Positions 1-6,741 of a stretch of DNA of 12,822 nt are shown here, piece after piece (position 1 is the stretch's first letter; each line of letters opens with the position of its first letter). The stretch comes from CADEEN01 sp031379365 (lineage in GTDB: Bacteria; Pseudomonadota; Gammaproteobacteria; Burkholderiales; Burkholderiaceae_C), in assembly GCA_031379365.1 (NCBI GenBank), contig JANNFB010000212.1:1-12822 (forward strand), read 5' to 3'. The position numbers and the translations under genes were made by a program. The notes under the pieces were generated by a model. The model had not been told where the DNA came from. It saw only the letters and a list, made by a program, of their open reading frames with translations, and searched no databases.

Positions 1-111
1 GCCGCCATCACCCTGCTCGCTGCGGTCGCGCTGTTTCGCTTCAAGGTCGGCGTGATCCCGCTGCTCGGGGCCTGTGCAGCCGCTGGGTTGGCGTTCCAAC
101 TTGCACGCTAG
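1..111 (+). CDS. C-terminal end of a membrane protein, probably chromate transporter (ChrA family), partial
   Basis: An open frame enters from the left edge and ends at a TAG at 109-111, leaving 36 residues. They form two hydrophobic stretches separated by the short basic turn FRFKVG, and the protein ends in FQLAR. This hydrophobic-RxKVGVIPLL-hydrophobic pattern resembles the last helices of CHR-family chromate transporters of Burkholderiales, which export chromate across the inner membrane. That assignment is from memory of the family and rests on a short piece, so another polytopic transporter is possible. The next gene, a rhodanese, starts 11 bases downstream behind a strong ribosome site, so co-transcription is likely. 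Confidence 0.5.
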   Translation, partial: AAITLLAAVALFRFKVGVIPLLGACAAAGLAFQLAR

Positions 112-122
112 GAGGGGTTCTC

Positions 123-449
123 ATGAGCGTCATCACGGTGCCTGAACTCGCGCTTTGGCAGCACGGCAACTTCGGCTTTCAACTGCTCGATGTGCGGCGG
201 GCCCAGGCCCGCAGCGCTGACGGCAGCGACATTTCGGGCGCGCGCTGGCTTGATCCGGCGCTGTGGCTGGACTGGAAGGACAGCATCGGCTGCGAGCAAC
301 CAGTGGTCGTGTACTGCGCCCATGGCCACGAGATCAGCCAGGGCCTGACGGCAGCGTTGCGCGCGATGGGCATCGATGCGCGCCACCTCGAGGGCGGCAT
401 CAGCGGGTGGAAGGCGGCGGGCCAGCCGGTGCAGCCCGGCTCGGGATAA
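123..449 (+). CDS. Single-domain rhodanese-like sulfurtransferase
   Basis: A 108-residue protein that is essentially one rhodanese domain. Visible hallmarks are the N-terminal LLDVRR element (residues 21-26), the strand VVVYCAHGHE with the presumed persulfide-forming cysteine at residue 65, the active-site loop CAHGHEIS, and the C-terminal LEGGISGWKAAG, the usual rhodanese end motif. Enzymes of this family carry sulfane sulfur as a cysteine persulfide and pass it to an acceptor; the small single-domain forms are usually cytoplasmic, and no signal peptide is seen here. The ATG at 123 is preceded by GGAGGGG at a good distance, which fixes the start. It lies 11 bases after the membrane-protein gene and 7 bases before mnmA, so it probably sits in one transcript with a tRNA-thiolating enzyme. 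The physiological donor and acceptor cannot be read from sequence. Confidence 0.9.
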   Translation: MSVITVPELALWQHGNFGFQLLDVRRAQARSADGSDISGARWLDPALWLDWKDSIGCEQPVVVYCAHGHEISQGLTAALRAMGIDARHLEGGISGWKAAGQPVQPGSG

Positions 450-456
450 TCGGCGG

Positions 457-1608
457 GTGAACTCCACCAACCCACACAGCAAGGCGCGTCGCGTGGTGGT
501 CGGCCTGTCCGGCGGTGTCGACTCGGCTGTCACGGCGCACCTGCTCAAGCAGCAGGGCCATGAGGTCGTCGGTCTCTTCATGAAGAACTGGGTCGATGAC
601 GACGACACCGAGCATTGCTCGAGCAACATCGACTTCGTCGATGCCGCTGCGGTAGCCGACGTGCTGGGCATCGAGATCGAGCATGTCAACTTCGCCGCCG
701 AGTACAAGGACCGCGTGTTCGCCGAGTTCCTGCGCGAGTACCAGGCGGGCCGCACCCCCAACCCCGACGTGCTGTGCAACGCCGAAATCAAGTTCAAGGC
801 CTTCCTCGACCACGCGCTGCGCCTGGGCGCCGAGCACATCGCCACGGGGCACTATGCGCGGGTGCGCCAGCGCGACGGACGCTTCGAGTTGCTCAAGGGC
901 CTGGACCCGGCCAAGGACCAGAGCTACTTCCTGCACCGCCTCAACCAAGCCCAGCTCGGCAAGACGCTGTTTCCGGTGGGCGAGTTGAAGAAGACGGAAG
1001 TGCGGCGCATCGCAGCCGAGATTGGTCTGCCGAATGCGAAGAAGAAGGACTTGACCGGCATCTGCTTCATCGGTGAGCGACCCTTTCGCGAGTTTCTCAA
1101 CCGCTACCTGAAGCACCAGCCCGGCGCCATCGAAGACGAGCGCGGGCGCAGGCTCGGCGCCCATGTCGGGCTGTCCTTTTACACCCTGGGCCAGCGCCAG
1201 GGCCTCGGGATTGGCGGGGTCAAGGGCCGCGCCGATGCCGGCGGCGAGCACGCCCCCTGGTTCGTTGCGCGCAAGGACCTTGCGCGCAACGTGCTGGTCG
1301 TCGTGCAGGGCCATGACCACAAGGCACTGCAGTCGGGCCGCCTGCAAGCCGAGGACATCAGCTGGGTCGCGGGCCAGGCACCGGCCACGGGGGCCTTTGC
1401 GGCCAAGACGAGATACCGACAAGAGGATGCGCCGTGTCGGTTTTCACCGCTGGATGCCGGCTTCGAACTCGCGTTCGACGCCCCCCAGTGGGCCGTCACG
1501 CCGGGTCAGAGTGCCGTGCTCTACGACGGCGAGGTCTGCCTGGGCGGTGGCGTGATCGCGGCGGCCGAGCCCATCGTGGTCAGGGCCGCCGCGAAAGCTC
1601 GCGGGTGA
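457..1608 (+). CDS. mnmA: tRNA-specific 2-thiouridylase MnmA
   Basis: A 383-residue protein (E. coli MnmA has 368) that installs sulfur at C2 of the wobble uridine in tRNA Lys, Glu and Gln, using ATP to adenylate the base. The start chosen is GTG at 457: it puts the N-terminal PP-loop GLSGGVDS at residues 16-23, as in the family, while the ATG further upstream would overlap the rhodanese gene by 74 bases. Other marks are MKNWVDDD with the following CSS, the catalytic cysteine in NPDVLCNAEIKF (C107), the second, persulfide-accepting cysteine in DLTGICFIGERPF (C203), and the tRNA-binding stretch FYTLGQRQGLGIGG. The Shine-Dalgarno signal is weak, so translational coupling to the rhodanese gene 7 bases upstream is plausible. 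In E. coli sulfur reaches MnmA through IscS and the Tus relay; the adjacent rhodanese could be a local donor (inference). The fasciclin gene converges 4 bases past the stop. Confidence 0.97.
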   Translation: MNSTNPHSKARRVVVGLSGGVDSAVTAHLLKQQGHEVVGLFMKNWVDDDDTEHCSSNIDFVDAAAVADVLGIEIEHVNFAAEYKDRVFAEFLREYQAGRTPNPDVLCNAEIKFKAFLDHALRLGAEHIATGHYARVRQRDGRFELLKGLDPAKDQSYFLHRLNQAQLGKTLFPVGELKKTEVRRIAAEIGLPNAKKKDLTGICFIGERPFREFLNRYLKHQPGAIEDERGRRLGAHVGLSFYTLGQRQGLGIGGVKGRADAGGEHAPWFVARKDLARNVLVVVQGHDHKALQSGRLQAEDISWVAGQAPATGAFAAKTRYRQEDAPCRFSPLDAGFELAFDAPQWAVTPGQSAVLYDGEVCLGGGVIAAAEPIVVRAAAKARG

Positions 1609-1612
1609 CGCT

Positions 1613-2572
1613 TCAGTTCGCCAGACTCGGGATCAGCACGCCGCTGAGGACATGGATCACGCCATTGCTGGCGCGCACATCGACCGCAACGATGCTCTTG
1701 GGGGTGGTCGTGCTGTCAGTGATGCGAGCGATGGCGGGTGCCGGACCGGCGGTGATCGTGATGCTCTGCCCAGACAATGTGGCGACCGGGGTGCCGAAGG
1801 GAATCCCCGTCGACAGCACTTGACTGCCGAGCACGTGATACGTCAATACCGTGGTCAGCTGCGGGACGCTCAAGCCGCCGACGGTGCTGGAGATGGCGGC
1901 GAAGGCGTCGTTGGTGGGCGCGAAGACCGTCTTCAACGGGGTCGGTGCGCTGAGGTTGGATGCCAGACCGGCGGTGACGACACTGCTGACCAGCGTCGAA
2001 AACGCCGGGTTGGCCTGAGCCATTTGCACAATGTTCAACACGCCGGGCGGGATCAGGACCTTGTCGATGACGTGGATGACACCATTGCTGGCGGCAACGT
2101 CGGCGGTGGTCACCGTGGCCTGGGTCAGCACGGCGTCGCCGAACCTCACGCCGCCGCTGGTCGTGACCGCCAAGGTCGCGGGTGCGCTGCTAAACGTGTA
2201 AAGCGTGGGCTGCGCGCCGGCCATCAAGTCGGCCGCAGTCTTACGGGTCGGCAACACGTGGTACGTCAGGATCTTCGCCAGCGTCGGGCCGTCGAGCGCG
2301 GTCACCATCGCCGTCGCGCTAGAGAAGCCAAGGCGCGTCGCGAGAGTCGTGAAGGCCGCGTCGGTGGGGGCGAGGACAGTCAGACTGGCGGTCGGCGATG
2401 ACAGGGTCGAGACCAAGTTGGCCTTGGTTGCTGCGGCCACCAGGGCGGTGAAGCCTCGCTGCTGTGCCACGTCCGCCAGGTTGTCCAGCGGCGGATCGTC
2501 GCTGCCGCCGCAAGCGCTCACTAGCGCAGCGGTGGCTATCAATGTCATGAATTTGGTGAGCCAGTTCTTCAT
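1613..2572 (-). CDS. Fasciclin (FAS1) two-domain lipoprotein
   Basis: A 319-residue exported protein. The start at 2572 is preferred over an upstream in-frame ATG at 2650 because it has AAGGAG about 8 bases upstream and gives a classic lipoprotein signal: MKNWLTKF, a hydrophobic core, then VSAC with the lipidated cysteine at residue 21 followed by GGSDD. Two FAS1 domains follow, roughly residues 31-175 and 178-314. Each has the FAS1 H1 box (TVLAPTDAAF near 65-74; TVFAPTNDAF near 215-224), a central LTYHVL (102-107; 243-248) and an H2-type end (ASNGVIHVIDKVLIPP near 161-176; ASNGVIHVLSGVLIPS near 301-316). FAS1 domains act in adhesion or surface interactions; the ligand here is unknown. The protein is probably anchored in the outer membrane or the periplasmic face of a membrane. 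It converges on mnmA with 4 bases between the stops, and no terminator hairpin is seen there. Confidence 0.93.
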   Translation of the reverse strand: MKNWLTKFMTLIATAALVSACGGSDDPPLDNLADVAQQRGFTALVAAATKANLVSTLSSPTASLTVLAPTDAAFTTLATRLGFSSATAMVTALDGPTLAKILTYHVLPTRKTAADLMAGAQPTLYTFSSAPATLAVTTSGGVRFGDAVLTQATVTTADVAASNGVIHVIDKVLIPPGVLNIVQMAQANPAFSTLVSSVVTAGLASNLSAPTPLKTVFAPTNDAFAAISSTVGGLSVPQLTTVLTYHVLGSQVLSTGIPFGTPVATLSGQSITITAGPAPAIARITDSTTTPKSIVAVDVRASNGVIHVLSGVLIPSLAN

Positions 2573-2656
2573 CACGGGGACTCCTTGAGGGGTTGAGTCG
2601 AAGGGGTACGGAGGGAGCGAGCGGGGTGACAGACATAATCTGACTGCCAACGACAG

Positions 2657-2685
2657 ATAGTAGACCTATGAGTATTTAAACACAA
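2657..2685 (-). promoter_or_regulatory. Candidate sigma70-type promoter for the fasciclin gene
   Basis: Read on the minus strand, TTGTGT (2680-2685) and TACTAT (2657-2662) are separated by 17 bases, inside a stretch much richer in A and T than its surroundings (about 2640-2705, including TTTAAA). Transcription would begin near 2650 and give a leader of roughly 78 bases before the ATG at 2572. The match is 3 of 6 at -35 and 4 of 6 at -10, so this is a reasonable but unproven call; an ECF-sigma promoter in the same AT-rich patch cannot be excluded. Confidence 0.4.
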
Positions 2686-2860
2686 CTAGACAGTACAGAC
2701 CATGACCAAAGAGTGGGCATTCGACTCCCCAAGGGACACACAAGTCGTGCCTGTGGGGGCTGCACACCCGCCTTACCGAATCGCGTTCATGGGCATAAGA
2801 AAGTAAGGCGGCTCGCGGCCGCTTGCGGACCTTCGTAGCCGAACGTTCGTGAACCGCGCC

Positions 2861-2964
2861 GGCCGAGGCCACCGGGTGCCCGCCTCCGCGAATGTCCTCC
2901 GCCCTGGGCTGCGCCCAGGGCTCCCCCTTGATTTCACTGCGGCGGGCACCCAGCGGCTCCGGCC
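2861..2964 (+). repeat. Fold-back element, copy 1 (24-base arms, 56-base core)
   Basis: Arms 2861-2884 and 2941-2964 are inverted repeats matching at 20 of 24 positions; the inner 11 (2874-2884 with 2941-2951) are perfect and the match stops after base 24. Between them is a 56-base core (2885-2940) that begins TCCGCGAATGTCC and ends TTGATTTCACTGC. Within it a perfect 9-base inner stem (2901-2909 with 2913-2921) closes a TGC loop. The same 24+56+24 plan recurs in reverse orientation at 3010-3113 with a closely related core but different arms. It may act as folded single-stranded DNA or as RNA; which of these cannot be told from sequence. It is not a normal terminator, because no T-tract follows. 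Confidence 0.85.
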
Positions 2965-3009
2965 TCAAGCAGCGTCGCTCTTCCACCGCCCAACAGCCCA
3001 AGCTCGTCG

Positions 3010-3113
3010 GATCAGGACGGCGGGGCGCTCTGCGCAGCGAAATCAAGGAGGAGAGGCGGGCGCAGGCCGACTCGGGGGACATTCGCGGAGCAGAGCGCCC
3101 CGCCGTCCTGATC
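3010..3113 (-). repeat. Fold-back element, copy 2 (perfect 24-base arms, 56-base core)
   Basis: Arms 3010-3033 and 3090-3113 are a perfect 24-base inverted repeat; the bases just outside do not pair. The 56-base core (3034-3089), read on the minus strand, matches the core of copy 1 at 44 of 56 positions without gaps. Nine of the 12 differences fall in the inner stem (3065-3073 with 3053-3061), which still pairs at 7 of 9 positions around the same TGC loop. Read on the plus strand the core contains AATCAAGGAGGAG, which resembles a ribosome-binding site but has no start codon at a useful distance. The arm sequence is unlike that of copy 1. Confidence 0.88.
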
Positions 3114-3211
3114 TCGCGCCATCTCTCGCGCGCGAGGGCGAACGACTGCAAGGGGCCGATCGGCAACGGTCAGATGGATGCTGTTGAACCCAACTGCGTA
3201 TCAGGGGAGGG

Positions 3212-3661
3212 CTACTTGAGCCGGACGCCTGCGCCGTCGATCACCTGCACCACGACCTCGATGCCGCCGCGCACGCTTTGCGTCACGGTGCAGAAGTCTT
3301 CGAACTGCGCCAGGGCACGGTCCAGGTGCTGCAGCGCAGCGGCCGCTTGTCCCAGCGTCAGTACGACGTGCAGCGCCTTGATGCGCAGGCGCCCCTCGGA
3401 ATTGCGCAGCGTCTCGCTGCGCACCTCGGCACGGATCGGCTCGGGCTGCTGCTTGTACTTGCGCAGCGAGAAGAGCAGCGAAGCCGCGAGGCAATTCCCG
3501 ACCGCGGCCGCCAGCAGTTGCTCCGGTGATGGCCCCTGGCCGCCACCGAGCGGCGGCGGCTCGTCGGCGACGAGCGGGGCGATGCCGGCCCCGAACTCCA
3601 CCTCGAAAGCGTAGTCCCGCTGCTGGGTCAGGTGGACACTGGCGGGGCTGGTGACGCTCAT
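3212..3661 (-). CDS. OsmC family protein
   Basis: A 149-residue protein of the OsmC/Ohr fold, whose members reduce organic or fatty-acid hydroperoxides with a reactive cysteine pair. The two family cysteines are present: C57 in AVGNCLAASLLFSLRKY, the start of the central helix, and C124 in FEDFCTVTQSVRGGIEV. The preceding GPSPEQLLAAA is also typical. The start at 3661 is chosen because AGGAG lies 6 bases upstream and the protein then begins MSVTSPASVHL at normal family length; an upstream in-frame ATG would run back into ssb. No signal peptide is present, so it is cytoplasmic. It follows ssb on the same strand, but a hairpin terminator lies between them, so it probably has its own promoter or depends on read-through. 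Whether it is a peroxidase or another OsmC-like thiol protein is not decidable here. Confidence 0.9.
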   Translation of the reverse strand: MSVTSPASVHLTQQRDYAFEVEFGAGIAPLVADEPPPLGGGQGPSPEQLLAAAVGNCLAASLLFSLRKYKQQPEPIRAEVRSETLRNSEGRLRIKALHVVLTLGQAAAALQHLDRALAQFEDFCTVTQSVRGGIEVVVQVIDGAGVRLK

Positions 3662-3682
3662 GAGGGGCTCCTGGGGTGCCCC

Positions 3683-3710
3683 AAACAATAACGCCCCGCA
3701 GTGCGGGGCG
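3683..3710 (-). terminator. Intrinsic terminator downstream of ssb
   Basis: On the minus strand, starting 31 bases after the ssb stop, CGCCCCGC and GCGGGGCG form an 8-base GC-only stem with a 3-base loop (3692-3710), followed directly by TTATTGTTT. This fits a Rho-independent terminator for ssb, placed before the OsmC start at 3661. Confidence 0.75.
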
Positions 3711-3740
3711 CCTTGGCCTGGCTCAAACCATGGCGGCTTG

Positions 3741-4223
3741 TCAGAACGGGATGTCGTCGTCCATGTCGTCAAAGCCGGTCGATGACTTGGCCGGCGCGCT
3801 GGCCGCCGGGCGACCCGCTGCCGGGCGCGGTGCGGGCGCGCTGCGCTGTCCGCCGCCGCCATCATCCCCGCCGCTGCCGCCCCCGCCTTCGCGGCCGCCG
3901 AGCAACTGCATTTCCGCTGCGACGATTTCCGTCGTGTACTTCTCGACGCCTTCCTTGTCGGTCCATTTGCGCGTCTTCAAGCGGCCCTCGACATAGACAG
4001 GGCGGCCCTTCTTGAGGTACTCGCCGGCGATCTCGGCCAGGCGGTCATAGAACACCACGCGGTGCCACTCCGTCTCTTCCTGCTTCTCGCCGCTGGTCTT
4101 GTCTTTCCACTGCCGGCTGGTGGCGATGGTGACGTTGCAGATGGCCGAGCCGCTGGGTGCGTAACGCACCTCCGGGTCCTTGCCGAGGTTGCCGACGATG
4201 ATGACTTTGTTGACCGAGGCCAT
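3741..4223 (-). CDS. ssb: Single-stranded DNA-binding protein SSB
   Basis: A 160-residue SSB (E. coli 178). The OB fold occupies about residues 1-110, beginning MASVNKVIIVGNLGKDPEVRY and continuing through ATSRQWKD, EWHRVVFYDRLAEIAGEYLKKG, VYVEGRLKTRKW and EIVAAEMQLL, all standard SSB signatures. A glycine/proline/alanine-rich disordered linker (about 111-150) leads to the acidic tip DMDDDIPF, which recruits partner enzymes; RecQ, encoded nearby, is a known partner of this tip in E. coli. The start at 4223 has AAGGAG 6 bases upstream and matches the family N-terminus; an in-frame ATG 12 codons further up is less likely. A terminator follows the stop. No LexA-type operator was seen upstream, although TATCAT near 4260-4265 (minus strand) could be a -10 element. 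The linker is shorter than in many relatives, but the protein looks intact. Confidence 0.97.
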   Translation of the reverse strand: MASVNKVIIVGNLGKDPEVRYAPSGSAICNVTIATSRQWKDKTSGEKQEETEWHRVVFYDRLAEIAGEYLKKGRPVYVEGRLKTRKWTDKEGVEKYTTEIVAAEMQLLGGREGGGGSGGDDGGGGQRSAPAPRPAAGRPAASAPAKSSTGFDDMDDDIPF

Positions 4224-4320
4224 GGGCGCTCCTTGAGCGGGCGTTGAAGGGGTGGGCAAGCATGATACCGACCAGCCGCAATGCGCCCATCCCTAGGCGC
4301 ACGGCCGCGCACGGCGCTTC

Positions 4321-4809
4321 TCAGGGCTCGCCGTCGTTGTAGTCGAGATTGTTCGCGCTGCGCTGTAGGAGCCGGTGGCCTGGTGCGAACGCGCCGAGCT
4401 TGCCCGAATCCGGGTAGTAGCAAATTTCCGGCCGCTCCTGCGTGCTGATGCTCAGGTAGTGCATCGGCGCATCGGAGGTGTTGATGAACTGGTGCGGGTA
4501 CTCCGGGCCGGGCGGGATCACCACCACGTCGCCGGCGCGCACCGCCAGCAGTTCGCCGGCAACGCGCAGCGTGCCATGGCCCTGCAGGATCACGAACATC
4601 TCTTCTTGCGCCAGGTGGTAGTGGTAGGGGCAGGAGCGCTTGCCTGGCGCCAGGATGTCGAAGCCGGCGCCGAGCTTCTTCGCGGCCATGCCGTCGGTGA
4701 TGCCACCGCATTGCGTGTCGTAGAGCGGCTCGCGCCATTGGCGTTCGAGCTGGACTTCGTCGGTGTTGCGGATCAACTTCGCGCGCAGCGGGCCGGGGGC
4801 GTCGGACAT
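4321..4809 (-). CDS. Cupin domain protein
   Basis: A 162-residue protein with one cupin beta-barrel. Motif 1 is visible as PYHYHLAQEEMFVILQGHG (residues 61-79), supplying metal ligands H63, H65 and E69 or E70; motif 2 is GDVVVIPPGPEYPHQFIN (93-110), with H106 as the fourth ligand. Family members range from dioxygenases and isomerases to binding proteins, and the substrate here cannot be named. It lacks a signal peptide and is probably cytoplasmic. The ATG at 4807-4809 has an AAAGG-like site 5 bases upstream. The gene is divergent from recQ (63 bases between starts) and lies 97 bases upstream of ssb on the same strand, so part of ssb transcription might come through it. The C-terminal 40 residues beyond the barrel (from about ERPEICYYPDSGKLG) are not a motif I recognise. 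Confidence 0.85.
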   Translation of the reverse strand: MSDAPGPLRAKLIRNTDEVQLERQWREPLYDTQCGGITDGMAAKKLGAGFDILAPGKRSCPYHYHLAQEEMFVILQGHGTLRVAGELLAVRAGDVVVIPPGPEYPHQFINTSDAPMHYLSISTQERPEICYYPDSGKLGAFAPGHRLLQRSANNLDYNDGEP

Positions 4810-4872
4810 GGCAGCCTTTCAAGGACGTGGCACCATCTTCGCACCGCAGCCCTGGCTTACCATCGCCGCCCG

Positions 4873-6741
4873 ATGACAGCCCCCGCTTCGCAGCCCCTCA
4901 CCGTTCTCCACGAAGTCTTCGGCTACAGCGCCTTCCGCGGCCTGCAGGGCGAGGTGGTGGCGCATGTCACCGCAGGCGGCGACGCCCTGGTGTTGATGCC
5001 CACCGGCGGCGGCAAAAGCCTGTGCTACCAGATCCCGGCCATCGTGCGGCATCGCGCCGGCCAGGGCGTGGCGGTGGTGGTGAGCCCGCTGATCGCGTTG
5101 ATGCACGACCAGGTCGGCGCGCTCGAAGAGGCCGGCGTGCACGCGGCTTTCCTCAACTCCACGCTCTCCAGCGACGATGCCGCGCGCATCGAGCGTGAGC
5201 TGCGTTCAGGTCGCCTGGTACTCCTCTACGCCGCGCCCGAGCGCCTGCTGACACCCCGTTTCCTGGCCATGCTGGACTCGCTGCACGAGCGATCGCTGCT
5301 CAGCCTGTTCGCGATCGACGAGGCGCATTGCGTCAGCCAGTGGGGCCACGACTTCCGCGAGGAGTACCTTGGCCTGTCGATCCTGCACGAGCGCTTTGCC
5401 GGCGTACCGCGCATCGCCCTCACGGCCACCGCCGATCACATCACGCGCGCTGACATCGTCAAGCGCCTGGCCCTTGAAGCTGCCGAGACCTTCGTCGCCA
5501 GTTTTGATCGGCCCAACATCCGCTACGCCATCGTCGAGAAAGACGAACCGAAGCGCCAGCTGCTGCGCTTCCTCCGCGAAGAGCACGATGGCGAGGCCGG
5601 CATCGTCTACTGCGGTACGCGCAAGAAGGTCGAGGAGACGGCGGACTGGCTCAACGCGGAAGGCATCCCGGCGCTGCCCTACCACGCCGGTCTCGACGCC
5701 GGCCTGCGCCAGCGCCACCAGGACCGCTTCCTGCGCGAGGACGCCATCGTCATGGTGGCCACCATTGCCTTCGGCATGGGCATCGACAAGCCTGATGTGC
5801 GCTTCGTCGCCCACCTCGACTTGCCGAAGAACATCGAGGCCTATTACCAGGAGACCGGCCGCGCCGGCCGCGACGGCACCCCCGCCGATGCCTGGATGGT
5901 TTACGGCCTGCAAGACGTGGTGAATCAGCGCCGGATGATCGACGAGAGCCCCGCCGAGGAGGAGTTCAAGCGCGTGCAACGCGGCAAGCTCGACGCCCTG
6001 CTGGCGCTGGCCGAGGCGCACGATTGCCGGCGCGTGCGGCTGCTCGGCTACTTCGGTGAACACAGCACAACTTGTGGGAACTGCGACAACTGCTTGACCA
6101 ACCCGGACACCTGGGACGGCACCGAAGCAGCGCGAAAGTTGCTTTCCTGCATCTACCGCTTCCAGCACAGCAGCGGCATCAGCTTCGGCGCCGGCCACCT
6201 GATCGACGTGCTGCGCGGCAAGGTCACCGACAAGGTCACCCAGCACGGCCACCAGCGCCTGTCCACCTTTGCCATCGGCGCCGACCTGGACGACGGCCGC
6301 TGGCGCGGCGTGCTGCGCCAGCTGGTGGCGCTCGGCCATGTCGTGCCCGAGGGCGAATACAACACTCTGGCGCTGACCGACAGCGCCCGGTCGGTGTTGA
6401 AGGGCGAGGTGCCGATCGTGCTGCGTGTACCGCGGGCGGCCCCGCCGCGCAGCCGTGACCGCAAGGAGCGTGGTCCCGCGCCAGGCCGCGCGCCCGCCGC
6501 GGCAGCCGAACTCGATACGGCGGCGCAGAGCCGTTTTGCGGCTCTCAAGGCCTGGCGCGGTGAAGTCGCGCGTGAGCACAACCTGCCCGCGTATGTCGTC
6601 TTCCACGATGCGACGCTGGCCGTGATGGCGCGTGAGCAACCCTCGAGCCTGGACAAGTTGGCGGGCATCAGTGGCGTGGGGGCGAAGAAGCTCGAGGCCT
6701 ACGGCCGCGAGATCTTGCGCGTGCTGGACGCGGCAGGCTGA
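4873..6741 (+). CDS. recQ: ATP-dependent DNA helicase RecQ
   Basis: A 622-residue 3'-to-5' superfamily 2 helicase (E. coli RecQ 609) acting in recombination and restart of stalled forks. Visible in order are motif 0 around FGYSAFRGLQGEVV (16-29), Walker A MPTGGGKSLCYQ (42-53), the DEAH box with the RecQ aromatic-rich loop (DEAHCVSQWGHDFREEY, 149-165), motif III ALTATAD (182-188), motif IV IVYCGTRKK (244-252), motif V VATIAFGMGIDKPDVRF (295-311) and motif VI QETGRAGRDG (327-335). The RecQ-C zinc site is C385, C401, C404 and C407, followed by a winged helix. After an arginine/proline-rich linker (about 520-550) comes one HRDC domain (about 554-620). The start at 4873 is the one matching family length; no clear Shine-Dalgarno is visible. 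It is divergent from the cupin gene and 109 bases upstream of uvrA on the same strand. All key residues appear intact. Confidence 0.97.
   Translation: MTAPASQPLTVLHEVFGYSAFRGLQGEVVAHVTAGGDALVLMPTGGGKSLCYQIPAIVRHRAGQGVAVVVSPLIALMHDQVGALEEAGVHAAFLNSTLSSDDAARIERELRSGRLVLLYAAPERLLTPRFLAMLDSLHERSLLSLFAIDEAHCVSQWGHDFREEYLGLSILHERFAGVPRIALTATADHITRADIVKRLALEAAETFVASFDRPNIRYAIVEKDEPKRQLLRFLREEHDGEAGIVYCGTRKKVEETADWLNAEGIPALPYHAGLDAGLRQRHQDRFLREDAIVMVATIAFGMGIDKPDVRFVAHLDLPKNIEAYYQETGRAGRDGTPADAWMVYGLQDVVNQRRMIDESPAEEEFKRVQRGKLDALLALAEAHDCRRVRLLGYFGEHSTTCGNCDNCLTNPDTWDGTEAARKLLSCIYRFQHSSGISFGAGHLIDVLRGKVTDKVTQHGHQRLSTFAIGADLDDGRWRGVLRQLVALGHVVPEGEYNTLALTDSARSVLKGEVPIVLRVPRAAPPRSRDRKERGPAPGRAPAAAAELDTAAQSRFAALKAWRGEVAREHNLPAYVVFHDATLAVMAREQPSSLDKLAGISGVGAKKLEAYGREILRVLDAAG

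Larger units (their letters stand above)
2573..3211. other. Gene-free intergenic region with a promoter and two fold-back elements
   Basis: No convincing gene lies between the fasciclin and OsmC starts/stops. From the left the region holds the fasciclin leader and its AT-rich promoter area (to about 2705), then about 150 bases without recognised signals apart from a perfect 10-base palindrome CGAACGTTCG (2840-2849), then the paired 104-base elements (2861-2964 and 3010-3113) with a 45-base spacer. A perfect 12-base palindrome CTCGCGCGCGAG follows at 3125-3136, and the tail runs to the OsmC stop. Open frames crossing this region are explained by high GC and the inverted repeats and show no protein family features. 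Confidence 0.7.

Noticed and set aside
3041..3053. Ribosome-binding site (AATCAAGGAGGAG) for a small plus-strand gene
   Set aside because: It lies within the conserved core of the fold-back element; no start codon sits at proper spacing with a plausible frame.
2666..3166. Open frames on both strands across the fasciclin-OsmC gap (also 2849-3187 and 2892-3614)
   Set aside because: Their codons are mostly the fold-back elements and flanks. The translations are arginine/proline/serine-rich without family features, and the frame to 3614 runs antisense through OsmC.
4224..4259. Longer SSB start at 4259
   Set aside because: The extra 12 residues (beginning MPTPSTPAQG) are not part of the SSB fold, and the good ribosome site sits in front of 4223.
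4281..4320. Hairpin terminator after the cupin gene
   Set aside because: The GC-rich stretch holds two direct copies of GCGCACGG rather than a clean inverted repeat, and there is no T-run on the minus strand.
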